Positions 1 to 11,337 of a DNA stretch of 64,000 nucleotides are shown piece after piece. This DNA comes from Rugalucina vietnamica (lineage: Eukaryota > Mollusca > Bivalvia > Lucinida > Lucinidae). The stretch covers positions 46,115,383 to 46,179,382 of the forward strand of contig OZ024879.1 in the NCBI GenBank assembly GCA_964017185.1. The letters run 5' to 3'. Position 1 is the first letter of the stretch. Each line of letters begins with the position of its first letter. The notes under the pieces were generated by a model. That model was not told the origin of the DNA, searched no databases, and was given only the letters and a program-made list of their open reading frames with translations. The position numbers were made by a program, and so were the translations under genes.

Positions 1-589
1 TAGCAAGCATTGATTCGGATTGGGGTTACCGAAACCGCATGGCTTTAAAGGTCTAAGTCAGCCGCCAGGTAGCAGAAAATCAATGCCTTTTTTAGACAGG
101 TAATACGGATACAGATATGCTACTTTTATTGTCTTATTGATAATCCCCAATAAAATAATTGTTAGATCCTTTGGAAGCAGTAAAACATTCAAAGCGAGAA
201 GATGGGCCATATTGTACAATTTCGGGTAATAAACCTTCATCAGTGACCCTTTACAAAACTGACAGCGAAAGCCAGACATTTTTGCTGCAATTTCACGAAT
301 TTACATCTGTGTAGTCTAAATCAAAGACTCATATTCCCAAAGGGGCCAAATAATCAAAATACTGTTAAGAACTTGATTCTTAACGTACAATATATTTGAC
401 ATACTCCAAGGCGATTTTGAATGAAGTGCAACAAAATAAATCACAGGTATGGGCATAGGTATTTATGGTTATCTTTTTTACAAGAGTGCATTTATCAGTT
501 ATACCACCAGTAACAGCCACAGCCAATCAGATTGATTATTGAATTTTAAGGAGCTGCTGGAGATGTTAATCCTTTGGTGTCTAGACAAA

Positions 590-1545
590 TACTGAGATAA
601 GCTACCAAATTTGACATTGACCTTTAATTCGGGGCTATCATAGTCTGACGCCCGACCAACCGGCGTGCAATTACAGAAGGTAGCATATTATAAACCATGA
701 TTGGGTTAAAAACTAAGCATGCAGACTGTCGCATAACATTCAAGTTATAACCTATACCGTCTGTAACGTGTAATGGTTTTCTGAACTGAAAAGAAAAATC
801 CATCCTTCCTATCAGTTTATTAAATTTGTAAACCCTAACATAAAAATGTCTTTAACCAAACATTATATTTGGAAATCAATTCATAGTGTCTACGATAAAA
901 TTAAGAAAATGTTTATGCTACCGATAGCCCTGTTTGAGAAGTTTGGCCGCGAAACATTTATTTCGAGCGTTGAATTCTGTAACATAATTGCAGATTCTAG
1001 CACACCTAAGTTGCGAAATGTAAACACCATAAGCACGATGAGGAACGTCAACATCCAAGAACGGAAATACTACTATATCAAAATCAAAGTCATCGCGCTT
1101 ATTATTAATATTAGATGACAAATCCTTTTGCAACAGAAAGATGTCAATCTAAAAAGGGGGCTTCGGTATCCGAGTTATTGGATTTGTTTAACTGTTGTTC
1201 AGGTGGATCCTTCAAAATAAGGGTTGTCATTGTTCAAAAGGTCATCGAGGTACCTAGCAGTCGAATTAAACGCCTCGATAACATCAGCTTGATTATCATG
1301 GTTAAGAGAATCCATCAAATCTCTTTTGTAGCAGTATAAAAATAAATCAGCTCAGAGAGGTGCGCAATTTGTACCCATCGGAATTCGAACAACCTGTCTG
1401 TATAACTTGGTCCCAAATCTAATATAAATATTATTCAAGAGATAGGATAAGGCGTCGCACATATTCTGACATGACCAAAGTGTATACCGATTTTGGTAAG
1501 AGGAAGTGAAAAAAGCCTTTCTGACGTCACATGCCAAATAGAGTG
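590..1545 (-). mobile_element. Retroelement reverse-transcriptase fragment (Penelope-like?)
   Basis: The minus strand encodes two stretches of one reverse-transcriptase protein. Near 1352-1390 is the motif IPMGTNCAPL, and near 918-1133 is KRDDFDFDIVVFPFLD followed by YGVYISQL and CNYVTEFNARNKC. The second stretch is closely similar to the protein at 54935-55432, and the DNA match runs on past the coding end to about 590 (inverse of 55310-55440). The IPMGTNCAPL type of RT is widespread in marine invertebrates. I think it is Penelope-like, but the clade is uncertain. It is a broken, 5'-truncated copy. Confidence 0.8.
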
Positions 1546-2865
1546 AACCATAGTTTTATATAAAGGTGCCGAAGAGGGAGTACTGCACTAGAAGGCATGC
1601 ATTCTAATCAACATCATTCCCTCAAAGCGGTGAGGCATAATTCCATTTCAGGTATACAGGACATGCCATTATGCAGTGGATAGCATTAATTGTTTTCTAA
1701 TACCCATAAAAGTTAACACTTTCCTTTATTTTCGATAAAAGTGTACCTTTAGATGTAAGCTTATCTTCATATCTTTAATCACTTCATACATATTAATGCA
1801 AACTGTGTGATATAGCTCAAAAAAGGAAAATACTTAATGTTTGGTTTACTGTGATTGTCAGATAGGATAATATGCTTCAGTAATTAAGCTTAAACAGTTT
1901 GGGGACTACGTATTTTAGGTGTACCTGATCTCTTTTGCTGTGCAATAGAATAGCCGTGTGGATGCCTTGAGAGTTGCTGGTGGTGTGAACAGACGTTCAA
2001 CCTGTACCAATCCCAGTCTGGTCCCGTGCCTCAATCATCAGTCAGAGGTCCTGTTTGGAAAGGAACACCTGTCTTAACCAAACTTTGCTGACCCAATAGC
2101 TCGACCGGACCTTTATGATGACCCAGATGAGGAAAAACTCCTGGGCATTGAGTATGCTATGTGCCCTTCGACAAGATTTACCTCCAAAGACTACTATGCG
2201 AATGAAGGTTTGTTCATAACCAAATAAACAATGCAAAAATGATTGTTTAGACAAGTAAAAACACGAGATTGAATTCTTATTGAGACTTTTCAAAGAATTG
2301 ACAGCTAAGGGTAAAAACTGCAGGTGCAATTAATCTTTCCTTGGTCCAACATCCCCGAATAAGCCATTCTTTGGAAAATACCATAAACAGATAGAAGGGA
2401 TTTCGATCTGGATCCACTCGGTCTGAAAATTGCTTAATAACGCTGAATGTCAAGTTTAAAGACGTCTACATTTATGTCGTTTTGCTTATTTCGAGGTTGA
2501 AAAGGAGCAGGCAGAGGATACTAGTATAGATGAACAGAGTGAGCAACTCAGGTGAATGAGCTCATTGATTCAATCTGTTTTAAAAGCATTGTGTCCATAT
2601 GACTATATTGAAAGAAAAATAAGAACTTTACCCGCATACAGCTGACATTTGCGCCATACAATACGTACCGGAGCAAAGCAAGAGCATACATACCTGGTAC
2701 AGGAGATATCGCGTAGCCATGGTCTCCGCCATTTAAGCATCGACCGATCAAACTCCGTTAGACTTGATTGCTGTTTTGTTAGTATTTTTAGTTGTCAGCA
2801 TGTCATCCAAAACATGCGCTTTGAAGCTGAGGTGATGAGACGAACTAAATCGATAGTGAGTAGCT
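1546..2865. other. No gene recognised
   Basis: Only short, unconvincing open frames are present (up to 95 codons), with no similarity I recognise and no clear repeat. Confidence 0.5.
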
Positions 2866-2878
2866 ATGCCTTACGGTG

Positions 2879-3128
2879 GCGGCCCCCGTGGCCGAACGGT
2901 TAAGAGCGCTGTTTCTTAATCACTCGATCATCTCACCGCTGTGACCTTTGTGGGTTCGAGCCCCGCTCTGGACACATGTGAGACAAGCAAAGTTCTGCTT
3001 GCGGATGTGTCAGGTGGTTTTTCTCGGGGTTCTCCCGTTTTTGCCCCACCTACTGATTGGCCCGTCTCATATTAGCTGAAATAATTTTGAAAGGGACGTA
3101 AAACAGAATTTAAAAAAAAATAATAATA
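2879..3128 (+). mobile_element. tRNA-derived SINE (SINE-1) with target duplication
   Basis: The head GTGGCCGAACGGTTAAGAGC fits a pol III A box, and GGGTTCGAGCCCC about 70 bp later fits a B box. The body ends GGGACGTAAAACAGAATT and then an A-rich tail with (TAA)n. Thirteen-base direct repeats flank it: ATGCCTTACGGTG at 2866-2878 and ATGCCTTACAGTG at 3129-3141, one mismatch. This is the hallmark of LINE-mediated retroposition. A second copy lies at 59713-59978 on the other strand. Confidence 0.92.
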
Positions 3129-3141
3129 ATGCCTTACAGTG

Positions 3142-3729
3142 AAACACTCGCCGACCAAATACGGACAAACCAAACACGACGATGTTTTCAAGGCCCTAGA
3201 GCACACCGGCATGGGCTCTACAAGTTTTCTCATACCTGTTATATTTGTATAGTGAAGGAGTCAAGGATATGCTAATGGGCCTGGAAGTTATTGGCGTCGG
3301 CAAGAGCCAGTTTGCAGTTACGTCCTTGGCTAAACAAACTGTAAAGCGCACTGGTTACCTCTATACTATAGTGACCGCTTGCTGAAGGCAACATTTTGTG
3401 ACTATGGTGAAGTTATATGGCTCTGGTGTTCGTCCCTTCTTTGTCGTTCCACCAATTTCAAAGATCATCTCAGAAACCGAACCAAATTTCATGTGAAACC
3501 TTATGGGGAAGGGGGACATAAAATTCTATAAATGGTTCAGGTTACATGACCAAGCTGACCATCATGCCCAGGTCACATGACCATTAACCAATATGGCCGC
3601 TACACATGGTAAAACCTTTACCCTAGCGTTGGCGTAGTGTGCGTTGAAGCCACAGGAATTTGAAGGCGTGTATAAAGTCAGTGTTATTGATAACTCTTAC
3701 TTCGTTCAACTGGGTTTCTGTGTTTGAGC
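3142..3729. other. No gene recognised
   Basis: No long open frame, recognisable repeat or splice-bounded exon was seen here. Confidence 0.45.
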
Positions 3730-3935
3730 ATTATGTGCGTTTCCATAGTATAAGTTAAGTTCGGGTAACTGAGTGTCCTTCTATTGGGAAATTGCTGCTC
3801 ACTCGATTTACGATATTATCTCTAAGGATAAGTGCCTAGTTTTCGATTTGGGGTTTTCCCGCTGCGGTTTTTGGAGTCGGAATTTCATATTGATTGCGCA
3901 TTTTCCTTATCATTGCCTTCTTGCACCTTTTCCTC
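3730..3935 (+). mobile_element. 5'-truncated 3' end of the retroelement at 54933-56053
   Basis: Diverged copy of the 3' untranslated end shared by a family of fragments in the window: GTAACTGAGTG, then CTATTGGGAAA, then TTTTTGGAGT, then GATTGCGC, ending TGCACCTTTT. Compare 55880-56053. Confidence 0.75.
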
Positions 3936-4109
3936 TGACACTTTCGATAGGCTGGGTGGCCGCCATGAAGAGTATCACAGCAGGGGATACGAACTTTGAG
4001 ATTATGAAGCTCGACAGGATACACTGGCTCCCATTATATTTTGATAATCTACTACATGAGGTTCTAGGTTTCGGCAAAGTTATGTCGGTTACTTTACAAC
4101 AGCCCATGC

Positions 4110-4345
4110 AGAATGTGTCACTTTGGATGGCCCAAGGAAAACAGCCTGAAAAAGCAGAAGGTGTCACTTTGGATGGCGCGAGGGAAAACAGCCTGAAAAA
4201 GCAGAATGTGTCACTTTGGATGGCGCGAGGGAAAACAGCCTGAAAAAGCAGAATGTGTCACTTTGGATGGCGCGAGGGAAAACATCCTGAAAAAGCAGAA
4301 TGTGTCACTTTGGATGGCGCGAGGGAAAACAGCCTGAAAAAGCTG
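4110..4345. repeat. 47-bp minisatellite, about five units
   Basis: The phrase GTCACTTTGGATGG recurs at 4117, 4163, 4210, 4257 and 4304, giving spacings of 46, 47, 47 and 47. Each unit runs on through GCGAGGGAAAACAGCCTGAA. Units 2-5 are nearly identical and the first is more diverged. The unit length is not a multiple of three, so open frames crossing the array are not genes. Confidence 0.95.
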
Positions 4346-4615
4346 CATAAACAGTGAATTCCTGGCAGGCTCAGACCAGAACGTCGAACTAAGTAATCAG
4401 ATGACCAGTAAGTAGCGTATAAGTTTTGAATGGAGGCACAAGCAGTACATTTTCTTCTCCTATGGACGGAGGCACATATTTCCAACCGACCGTTCTTACC
4501 ATCCCAGTAAGCCAAAATGCTCATTCAACCGTTAACCACATTTCCTGGGCAGGCTCAATTCAGAGAGGTTTACCAGTAATCAGATGGTCAGTCAGTAGCA
4601 AAAGACGGTCACCTA
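4346..4615 (-). mobile_element. Two SINE-2 fragments
   Basis: Two diverged pieces of the 5' half of the roughly 310-330-bp SINE-2 family, at about 4350-4485 and 4535-4610. They are recognised by CTGGGCAGGCTC, AGTAATCAGATG and GGAGGCACAAGCAG. For the family consensus see 8455-8763. Confidence 0.65.
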
Positions 4616-4699
4616 TGCGCTACAAAAACAGTCATGGATAGTTTTAAGGTTATTCTTTATATTAACTTTTTCCCAGAGTCACTAACAATTGCTCATTTG

Positions 4700-5431
4700 C
4701 TTTATTTGTTATGGAATCTACCACAAAGGAGAAATTGGTAAAGACATACACGAAGAAATGGAGTGCTATTTCAGCGGAGAAGAGTTGGACAGAATCGGTC
4801 ACCTTGAGGAACCAATTTGTATATAAAATCTAGGTCACACGACCAGATAGGGTGTAAACCACAACTGCATTACTTTTGTCCGGTCCATGTATACATTGTT
4901 GACTCTCGGGTGAGCGATTGTTGTCCTGTGGGCTGCTTGTCTTTTAAAAGTAGGTTTCTATTGTAGGTGCAGTTCAATGGTTGATCTATTTAGCTTAATA
5001 TGTTTTAGGATCAATGGAAGAGCTTAAACAATATTTCTCGGAGGAGGAATTGGATGCTTTGGTGCGTCTGGAGGCATCCAGGTACCTAAACATCTCCAAT
5101 AATTATTTTGCCATGATAAAAAATGGTAAGTTATATTTTATCAACCTTTTCCCAGAGTCACAAACAAGCAATTGCCCATTGGCAATTTTATTTCTTAATC
5201 TATGGACTTACATAAGCTTTTCAGGAAAAAGTCATTAAAAATAAAACTGAGATCCTTTAAGAGCACTGAAGCACATTAATGAGAAAGGGATTGGACCATT
5301 CCGCGGTTTCGGCTACTTCAATCTCTTCAGTGACCCTAAAGACTTGGCAACATGGAGCCAAAGTGAATACTACCCGAGGCAAACATATCTAGCAAAACTC
5401 CTGGACAGGGACGAGAGCCAAAGCCACTGAG
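4700..5431 (+). pseudogene. Exon-like fragments of an unrecognised gene, duplicated
   Basis: An exon-like segment at 5009-5125 has a TTTTAG acceptor and a GTAAGT donor. It encodes an acidic peptide starting MEELKQYFSEEELDALVRLE. A related, degraded segment at about 4757-4812 reads MECYFSGEELDRIGHLEE, and both are accompanied by a similar intronic phrase (CCCAGAGTCAC). At about 5270-5431 an open stretch reads INEKGIGPFRGFGYFNLFSD, continues to LAKLLDRDESQSH and ends in TGA. An inverse copy of its DNA is at 63050-63165. I do not recognise the protein. It may belong with the repeated exon module at 8.8-15.3 kb, but there is no direct link. Confidence 0.4.
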
Positions 5432-5439
5432 ATGACAGG

Positions 5440-6227
5440 TCCTTTGAATAACACAAATGTACTTTTTTGGGTTTACCTATACTGTTAAAGAAAATACTTT
5501 CATAGAAACAATTGACATTTAAGAAGAGACTAGTTTATGAAACAGAACTAGAGCATTATAATCATCACAATTATCAGCAACAACAAAATAGTAAAAGTTA
5601 AAAGATGAAAGTTCATAAATTGAGTTTTATCCGCGTGATTGGAAAGTTTTTGTTTTCTCTTGTTTTAACATTCCCTGTTCAGTACAGATTTATATGGAGT
5701 AGACAGATTGTCAGTCGAACACAAATGATTCTTGTGCATCAGATTATGACAGTTCGGAACTTTCCGCGAAACTGGTAAATCACTTTGAGGCGTCTGCTTT
5801 CAGAATTGTTATTTGCTCAAAACAGTTGATGATCATTCATAATGAGCCACAATAACCATGGACATCCACGATAAGTTGCTCACCAAGTCTTAAGTGAGAC
5901 GTCATCAGTTTTGTAGACAAAGAAATCTGGGTGGGTGGGGTAATTCAATATGACCACTAAGAATATGATTGAAGACCTCTCGGAGATTCTTACAATACGG
6001 CGACCAGTACCTGTTTGAAGCTAGGTGATAAAGATGCTCAGTGTAACGTAGTAAAGGTGTACGCACGTACGTACATGGGAAATCGATGCATTGCTTATTC
6101 AGGGGTGCTTTTCATTGCCAGTTTATCCATGCATCGATATCTCCACTCATCTCTAGAGTTTCAGGACTTGCGACAGATGTTTTAATCTACGTATACATGC
6201 ATATCCAAGGGCCCGAAATTCTGAAAG
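5440..6227. other. No gene recognised
   Basis: AT-rich, with no convincing coding region or repeat. Confidence 0.45.
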
Positions 6228-6540
6228 ATGATTGTTTGTTTGCATTGATGCTTAATGACCCAGTCAACAACCATGGTCTTGTCTGGACTTTGCCATTTTA
6301 TTGGACGTTCATGACATCCATTTAGGGCTTCAAATATAACCACGCAACTGAAAAAGGCTTATATGTAATGATGGTTTGACATGAACCACTTTTCCTAAGC
6401 CGGCTCAGACCTATGTGATTAACCAGTGATCAGCTGGTCACAGTCAGTAGCGTAGAATCTTCGCCTGGAGACACAGGCAGCCCATCTATTTCTTTAGGCC
6501 CCAATGGGCGGGGTTCCATATTCCCACCCGATCACAATGA
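6228..6540 (-). mobile_element. SINE-2 copy, near full length
   Basis: Runs from the tail (TTTGCATTGATGCTTAATGACC on this strand, at 6235) to the head (CCCACCCGATCAC, near 6535). It carries every family landmark, including GGCAGCCCATCTATTTCTTT. Confidence 0.8.
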
Positions 6541-6613
6541 GGAATATTCAGTAACTATTTGATTTTGTGCTGGAGTGAACATATTGAGTGTTCACCGTGT
6601 GTTTTGAATTTAA

Positions 6614-6616
<3 letters not shown>

Positions 6617-6697
<81 letters not shown>
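6617..6697. repeat. (TA)n microsatellite
   Basis: About 80 bp of pure TA dinucleotides. It lies between two SINE-2 copies. Confidence 0.99.
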
Positions 6698-6701
<4 letters not shown>

Positions 6702-6813
6702 ATTAAAACTTTGAAGAGTATATTTGAAGGTACACATTTGTATTTGTCAACATCTCGTAATCGTTGAACGCTACCCGTACAGCTGATAAACAAAATCTGT
6801 ACACTTCTGCATT

Positions 6814-8405
6814 GTTTGAATTGATGTTTTCAGTCCCAGTCAACAGCAATGGTCATGTCGGGACGTTGCCTCCATTTCATGGGACTTTCAAACAACATTC
6901 AATGTCATGACACTCAAAATGTGCCTCATAAATGTAACCACTCAAGCAAGCCAATAAGGCTTATATTGTAGCGTCCCAGGGTCCATCAATGCAATGCCCG
7001 GCTGTCTGGGTGTTATTTTGATTTTTTTATTCTTTTTTTTTTTTTTTTTTTTGATAAACACCCATCTTGCCCGTAATTGTTCGGCATTTTTACCTTCACG
7101 TTTCGAGACACGGATCTACCGCTTTTTCTCCTATTAAACTTACTGTCCGTAATTATTGTATTCAGTCGAATCTAAGTAATTTTCCCCTCATTCTGTAACC
7201 ATTCGCTACATTTATCCTTCATTTTTGACGTTGGATTTAAGGATTTTAGCCGCTTAATTGTTCTTCCGTTTCGCATCTTTCTTCCATCATGGCGATTGTT
7301 TACGCCGTTACTATGGCGGGTAATGTACATAGCCGAGTTTTCCGAAGTTGTTTCTTGCCGCTTTTTCATTGGTCAGTTTTGGGCAGCGCGTGAATCCGAA
7401 ACTATTTAAGGCAGTGCATTGACGTTTCGGATGCATTTCCGCCCAGAGGAGAAGCCGTTCACTTGGCACTCAGCCAACTCCAGATCTGGTGAAACTACCA
7501 GCGCTCCACCGATTTCACATATTGTCTGGACGTTTACCACTTCTCGGTGCTTACTATATCTTAGATATATTTTAGATCATGGCTTGTTCCAAGCCTTTTG
7601 GCAAGGTAGAGATATTCTAATCATTTCTCACCGAATTTCTCCCCAGTTTCACCAAGATTTGTGATTTCACCAGATCTGGTGAAAATTCCAGCATTGTTTG
7701 GTGAAATCGTTCATTTCATACTTTTTGACCAAATAATCCAAATTGAAGCATATTTTAGGCATTTCATCACAATTTAAGACAGTTTTAAGATAATTTACTT
7801 AGGGTTTCATGGTGCATCTCTCTCTCTCGGACGATTTTATTCATCTAAAACTTAATTTTAACCAATTTGATATAGATTTCTGTCCTCCATTTTGTTTTCT
7901 TAAGGTGAGATTTAAGCTAGGAGGCTTAAATCTCAAGTTTTGCACTTTTACATTAGTAATTCAGTAGCCTCTCAGACAGCCTGTTACATATTATTTGATG
8001 TTAATATAATCTGTTTCCATGCTATGATATGTCAGTTTATGCCTGTATGACTTAAAAGTCTAGAATTAGAATAAGAACCATACTTTTAGTTTAATTTTCA
8101 TTCCACCACAATCCTATCGACCCAAGCGAACCCACAAATTTTGTAACCCCTCTTGTTCTTGGCTTAGCTCGGCTTCTTCCTGACTAATTAAGCCCTTAAT
8201 TCGGCTAAGAAAAGAGGCATTAGTGTTACAATATGTATAGAAGGTTTGACTAAACTGTATTTCCTGGGCAGGCTCGAACTTGAGCGGTTAACCAGTAATC
8301 AGATTGTCGGTCAGTAGTTTTGAAGCTTTGCCTGGAGGTACAAGCAGCCCACCCATTTCTCTAGGCCCCAATGGGTGGCGGCCAATATTCCTACCCGACC
8401 ACTGT
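6814..8405 (-). mobile_element. SINE-2 copy split by a solo LTR
   Basis: The SINE-2 3' half is at 6814-6966 and its 5' half at 8231-8405. Together they make one normal family member. The break is at the family phrase GGCTTATATGTAT, exactly where the 1264-bp LTR sits. Confidence 0.85.
6967..8230. mobile_element. Solo LTR (LTR-retrotransposon fossil), 4-bp target duplication
   Basis: The 1264-bp sequence begins TGTAGCG and ends GTGTTACA, the TG...CA ends of a long terminal repeat. ATAT flanks it on both sides (6963-6966 and 8231-8234). No internal coding region is present, so it looks like a solo LTR. The family is not determined; the 4-bp duplication fits Ty3/Gypsy but does not prove it. It is younger than the SINE-2 copy that it interrupts. 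Confidence 0.72.
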
Positions 8406-8454
8406 GTTGTGTCCTTATTAGAGCATTTGCAGTTGTTCGCATCTGATTAGAATT

Positions 8455-8763
8455 GTTTGTTTGAATCGTTGCTTAACGTCTCATACAACAGCTATTGTCG
8501 TCTCAGGACGTTTCCATTTTAAAGGACGTTTACCCAAAAAAAATAAGGATGTCATGATACCGCAACAGTGCTTCAAATGTAACCATCAGGCTTATATGAT
8601 AAATGACTTGAACCACTTTTCATGGGCAGGCTCAGACCCGTGCGATTAACCAATAATAAGATGGTCAGTAGTAGCGTAGAAGCTTTGTCTTGCGACAAAA
8701 GCAGCCAATCTATTTCTTGAGGCCCCAATGGGCGGGGGCCAATACTCCTACCAGACCACCCTT
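8455..8763 (-). mobile_element. SINE-2 copy, full length
   Basis: Read on the minus strand, the family runs from a head GGTGGTCTGGTAGGAGTATTG, through CCATTGGGGCCTCAAGAAAT and a TGGTTAATCGCACGGGTC segment, to a tail ending GACGTTAAGCA. TGGTTAACCG and GGTTCAAGTCA in the consensus could serve as pol III A and B boxes, but this is only suggestive. At least a dozen copies or pieces are in the window, most of them between 4.3 and 18.5 kb. Confidence 0.8.
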
Positions 8764-8827
8764 TGAATCTACTTGGTGACACTCAAACATTTAGAATATT
8801 ATAAAACATAGTCTATGCTATTTTCAG

Positions 8828-8903
8828 CAGGAATACGACCTTCGATGTAGAAGAATAAAAAGCTATATGTACATTGAGGTCCCTGACAATGACAACTTTC
8901 ACT
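8828..8903 (+). CDS. Repeated exon A, copy 1 (unrecognised family)
   Basis: A 76-nt exon between TATTTTCAG and GTAAGT, coding for QEYDLRCRRIKSYMYIEV followed by PDNDNFH, plus one base. It is the first of three copies with the same length, frame and splice sites (9907-9982 and 11262-11337). It does not match a family I know. Confidence 0.6.
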
Positions 8904-9120
8904 GTAAGTTTGAACAATAATTCATTTTTATTTTACGGTAAAATCTCGTGAATTGTCAGTCTAAACGATTCGTGCTGTCGGACATGTATCGAAACACGCA
9001 ATGTCGAATGTTGGTTATGTCTTCAAATTAATTCCATACTAAATAATAGATTACATGTAGATAAGAACATAATTTTGTTAATCTGTGTCAATCCATACAT
9101 TTATTCCTTTTCCATTTCTA

Positions 9121-9388
9121 GTCAGAAAACAACCATCAGCAACAACGACGTTCGACAAAAAGATGAGGAGAAAGAGGAAAGCAAACTTATTGTGCCTAAA
9201 AGGCTAAGTCAATTACATATCGGTGCAACGGTACTTGTGTTAACCATAAAAACATCAAGGTGAAGAATGTGAAGATGATTTGTTCTCTTGAAAGTATGCA
9301 CTCCTCAGTGAGCTCATGTAGGAATACGTGTAATTTAGGACTTGAGCCCAACAGAATTAAATGATATTCTCATGGACCAAATTTCAGT
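9121..9388 (+). pseudogene. Exon-like segments B and C, copy 1
   Basis: Segment B follows TTCCATTTCTAG at 9121 and contains a basic and acidic stretch ending ESKLIVPKR. Its match at 10621-10676 ends ESKRIVPRR and is followed by GTAAGT, whereas copy 1 has CTAAGT. Segment C (about 9302-9388) is a diverged form of the fuller coding stretch at 14950-15046. It seems decayed here. Confidence 0.4.
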
Positions 9389-9514
9389 CGAGCACTTCCA
9401 GGAACGTTCTTGGTCCTCTGCTTCTATTCTGGTAAAACAGTTTAACAGGAGAGCCCTGACATTTTGGCTTATTGTCATACTCTGAATTGAGAGGTCATGG
9501 GTCTGAATCTACAT

Positions 9515-9840
9515 GTTTGTTTGAATTGATGCTTTACGTCCCAGTCAACAGCAATTGTCATGTCTCGGGACGTCGTCTCCATTTTATGGGGCTCTTTCCC
9601 AAAATGAGGATGTCTGAAGTGTAACCATCCATCTAAGCCAAAAAGGCTTATACATTTACAATGTAAGGATAATTTGACTTGAAAAAGGTACAAGTAGAAT
9701 CACTTTTCCTGGGCATGCTCAGACCTGAGTGGTTAATCAGATGGCCAGATCATAGCGTATAAGCTTTGCCTGGAGCCACAAGCAGCCCATCTATTTCTTT
9801 AGGCCCCAATGGGCGGGAGCCAATATTCCCACAAGACCAC
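9515..9840 (-). mobile_element. SINE-2 copy, full length
   Basis: Carries both ends of the family: tail TTTGTTTGAATTGATGCTTT at 9517 and head CCCACAAGACCACC at 9830. It lies between exon-module copies 1 and 2. Confidence 0.85.
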
Positions 9841-9906
9841 CCTTTGAGTCTACTTGGTGACACTCAAAGATTTAGAATATTTTAAAACAGCCAATGCTAT
9901 TTTCAG

Positions 9907-9982
9907 CAGGAATACGACCTTAGATGCAGAAAAATCGCAAATTACATGGCGATTGAGGTGCCGGATGATGACAACTTTCTCT
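9907..9982 (+). CDS. Repeated exon A, copy 2
   Basis: A 76-nt exon after TATTTTCAG and before GTAAGTA, coding for QEYDLRCRKIANYMAIEV followed by PDDDNFL. Compared with copy 3 it has nine synonymous and four amino-acid-changing codons out of 25. That pattern suggests protein-level constraint. Confidence 0.65.
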
Positions 9983-10084
9983 GTAAGTATTTAACCTAAG
10001 CCATCTTTAAAAGCATTTTCAAAAGGCTTCTCCTGTTATACAACAACAAAGTTTATACAAACAAATGATCGTCTCTAGAATTAG

Positions 10085-10423
10085 AATGCCAGCGATATTT
10101 GAATTTGGCATGAACCTGAAGCCTCGGGATATTGTAGAACTTGGTATGCAGTGAGTCTATAAAGATTTAAGAGCCTCTGGTCATCATTATTGTTCAGCAG
10201 TTGACAATCATAACGGCCATGTGTACATGTAACTGTGTATATTTTGGCTTCTTTGATCATTCAGTGGTGCTTTCTAATCTTCTTCTCACACCATTTGCAG
10301 TTTCGGGGAGTGGACATCAAGTACGTGTTTAAACTGGAAACTCACAGAAGGTTCAACAATGATTATAGATCGTCTTCTGCCACCAGTGAAAGTTTGAACA
10401 GGAAAAGCGTAAAAGGCACTTGA
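10085..10423 (+). pseudogene. Exon-like segments D and E, copy 1
   Basis: Segment D (about 10085-10146) reads MPAIFEFGMNLKPRDIVELG and ends at a GTGAGT donor in phase 2. Segment E follows ACCATTTGCAG at 10300. In the phase that matches D, E reads FGEWTSSTCLNWKLTEGS then TMIIDRLLPPVKV and stops at 10397. In the longer open frame it reads FRGVDIKYVFKLETHRRF and stops at 10423. I cannot choose between the frames with certainty. D-like segments recur near 11450-11512 and 11697-11820, both degraded. Confidence 0.45.
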
Positions 10424-10620
10424 GTTTGAAAAATAATTCATTTTCATTTTACAGTAAGTCTAGATGATTCGTGCTATTTGACATGTGTCGAGACACGCAA
10501 TGTCGAATGTTGGTTATGTCTTCACATTAATTCCATACTAAATAATAGATTGCAAGTAGATAAGAACATAATTATGTTAATCTGTGTCAATCCATACATT
10601 TATTCCTTTTCCTTTTCTAG

Positions 10621-10860
10621 TCCCAAAACAACCATCAGCAAAAAGAAAAGAGAGCAAACGTATTGTGCCTAGAAGGGTAAGTCAATTCCATATCGGTGCA
10701 ACGGTACTTGTGTTAACCTTGAAAGCATCAAGGGGAAGAATGTGATGATAATTTGTTCTCTTTAAAGTATGCACTCCTCAGTGAGCTCACGTAGGCGTAC
10801 TTGTAATTTAGGACTTGAGGCCAACATAATTTAATGATATTCTCATGGACCAAATTTCAG
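10621..10860 (+). pseudogene. Exon-like segments B and C, copy 2
   Basis: Segment B at 10621-10676 has a TTCCTTTTCTAG acceptor and GTAAGT donor and ends ESKRIVPRR. Segment C at about 10777-10860 parallels 9302-9388, as does the intron between them. The B-to-B distance is about 1.50 kb and C-to-C about 1.48 kb. Confidence 0.4.
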
Positions 10861-10984
10861 TTGAGCTTTTTCAGGAATATTCTTGGTCCTCTGCTTCTAT
10901 TCTGGTAAAACATGTTAACAGGAGAGCCCTGTCATTGTGGCTTATTGCCATACTTTGAATTGAGAGGTCATGGGTCTGAATCTA

Positions 10985-11210
10985 CTTGTTTGTTTGAATT
11001 GATGCTTTACGTCCCAGTCAACAGCAATGGTCATGTCGAGACGTCGTCTCTATTTTAAGGGGATTTTGCCCAAAATGAAAGGGGCTTTTGCCCAAAATGT
11101 GGATGCCATGACATCCAACAAGTACCTGAAATGTAACTATCCATCTAAGCCAAAAAGGCTTATACATGTACAATGTAAGGATAATTTGACTTAAAAAGGT
11201 ACACGTAGAA
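10985..11210 (-). mobile_element. SINE-2 copy, 5'-truncated
   Basis: Same tail and central part as 9515-9840, but it stops before the head. The DNA around it parallels the surroundings of the 9.5-kb copy, so it was probably duplicated along with the module. It contains a small local duplication of a TTTTGCCCAAAATG phrase. Confidence 0.75.
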
Positions 11211-11261
11211 TCACACTCAAAGATTTATAATATTTTAAAACACAGCCTAAGCTATTTTCAG

Positions 11262-11337
11262 CAGGAATACGATCTGAGATGGCGCAAGATTTCAAACTAT
11301 ATGGACATTGAGGTGCCTGATAATGACAACTTCCTCT
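11262..11337 (+). CDS. Repeated exon A, copy 3
   Basis: A 76-nt exon between TATTTTCAG and GTAAGTA, coding for QEYDLRWRKISNYMDIEV followed by PDNDNFL. The frame and splice sites are intact. Confidence 0.65.

Noticed and set aside
2879-2975. tRNA gene
   Set aside because: A- and B-box-like phrases are present, but there is no cloverleaf. The sequence continues into a SINE body with an A-tail and target duplication.
3773-4243. 156-codon open frame
   Set aside because: It runs through a retroelement 3' end and a 47-bp minisatellite; no protein signature.
4110-4345. CRISPR-like array
   Set aside because: Units are contiguous and nearly identical with no distinct spacers; eukaryotic minisatellite.
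6555-6737. 60-codon frame on the minus strand
   Set aside because: Its repeated IY residues are the (TA)n microsatellite translated.
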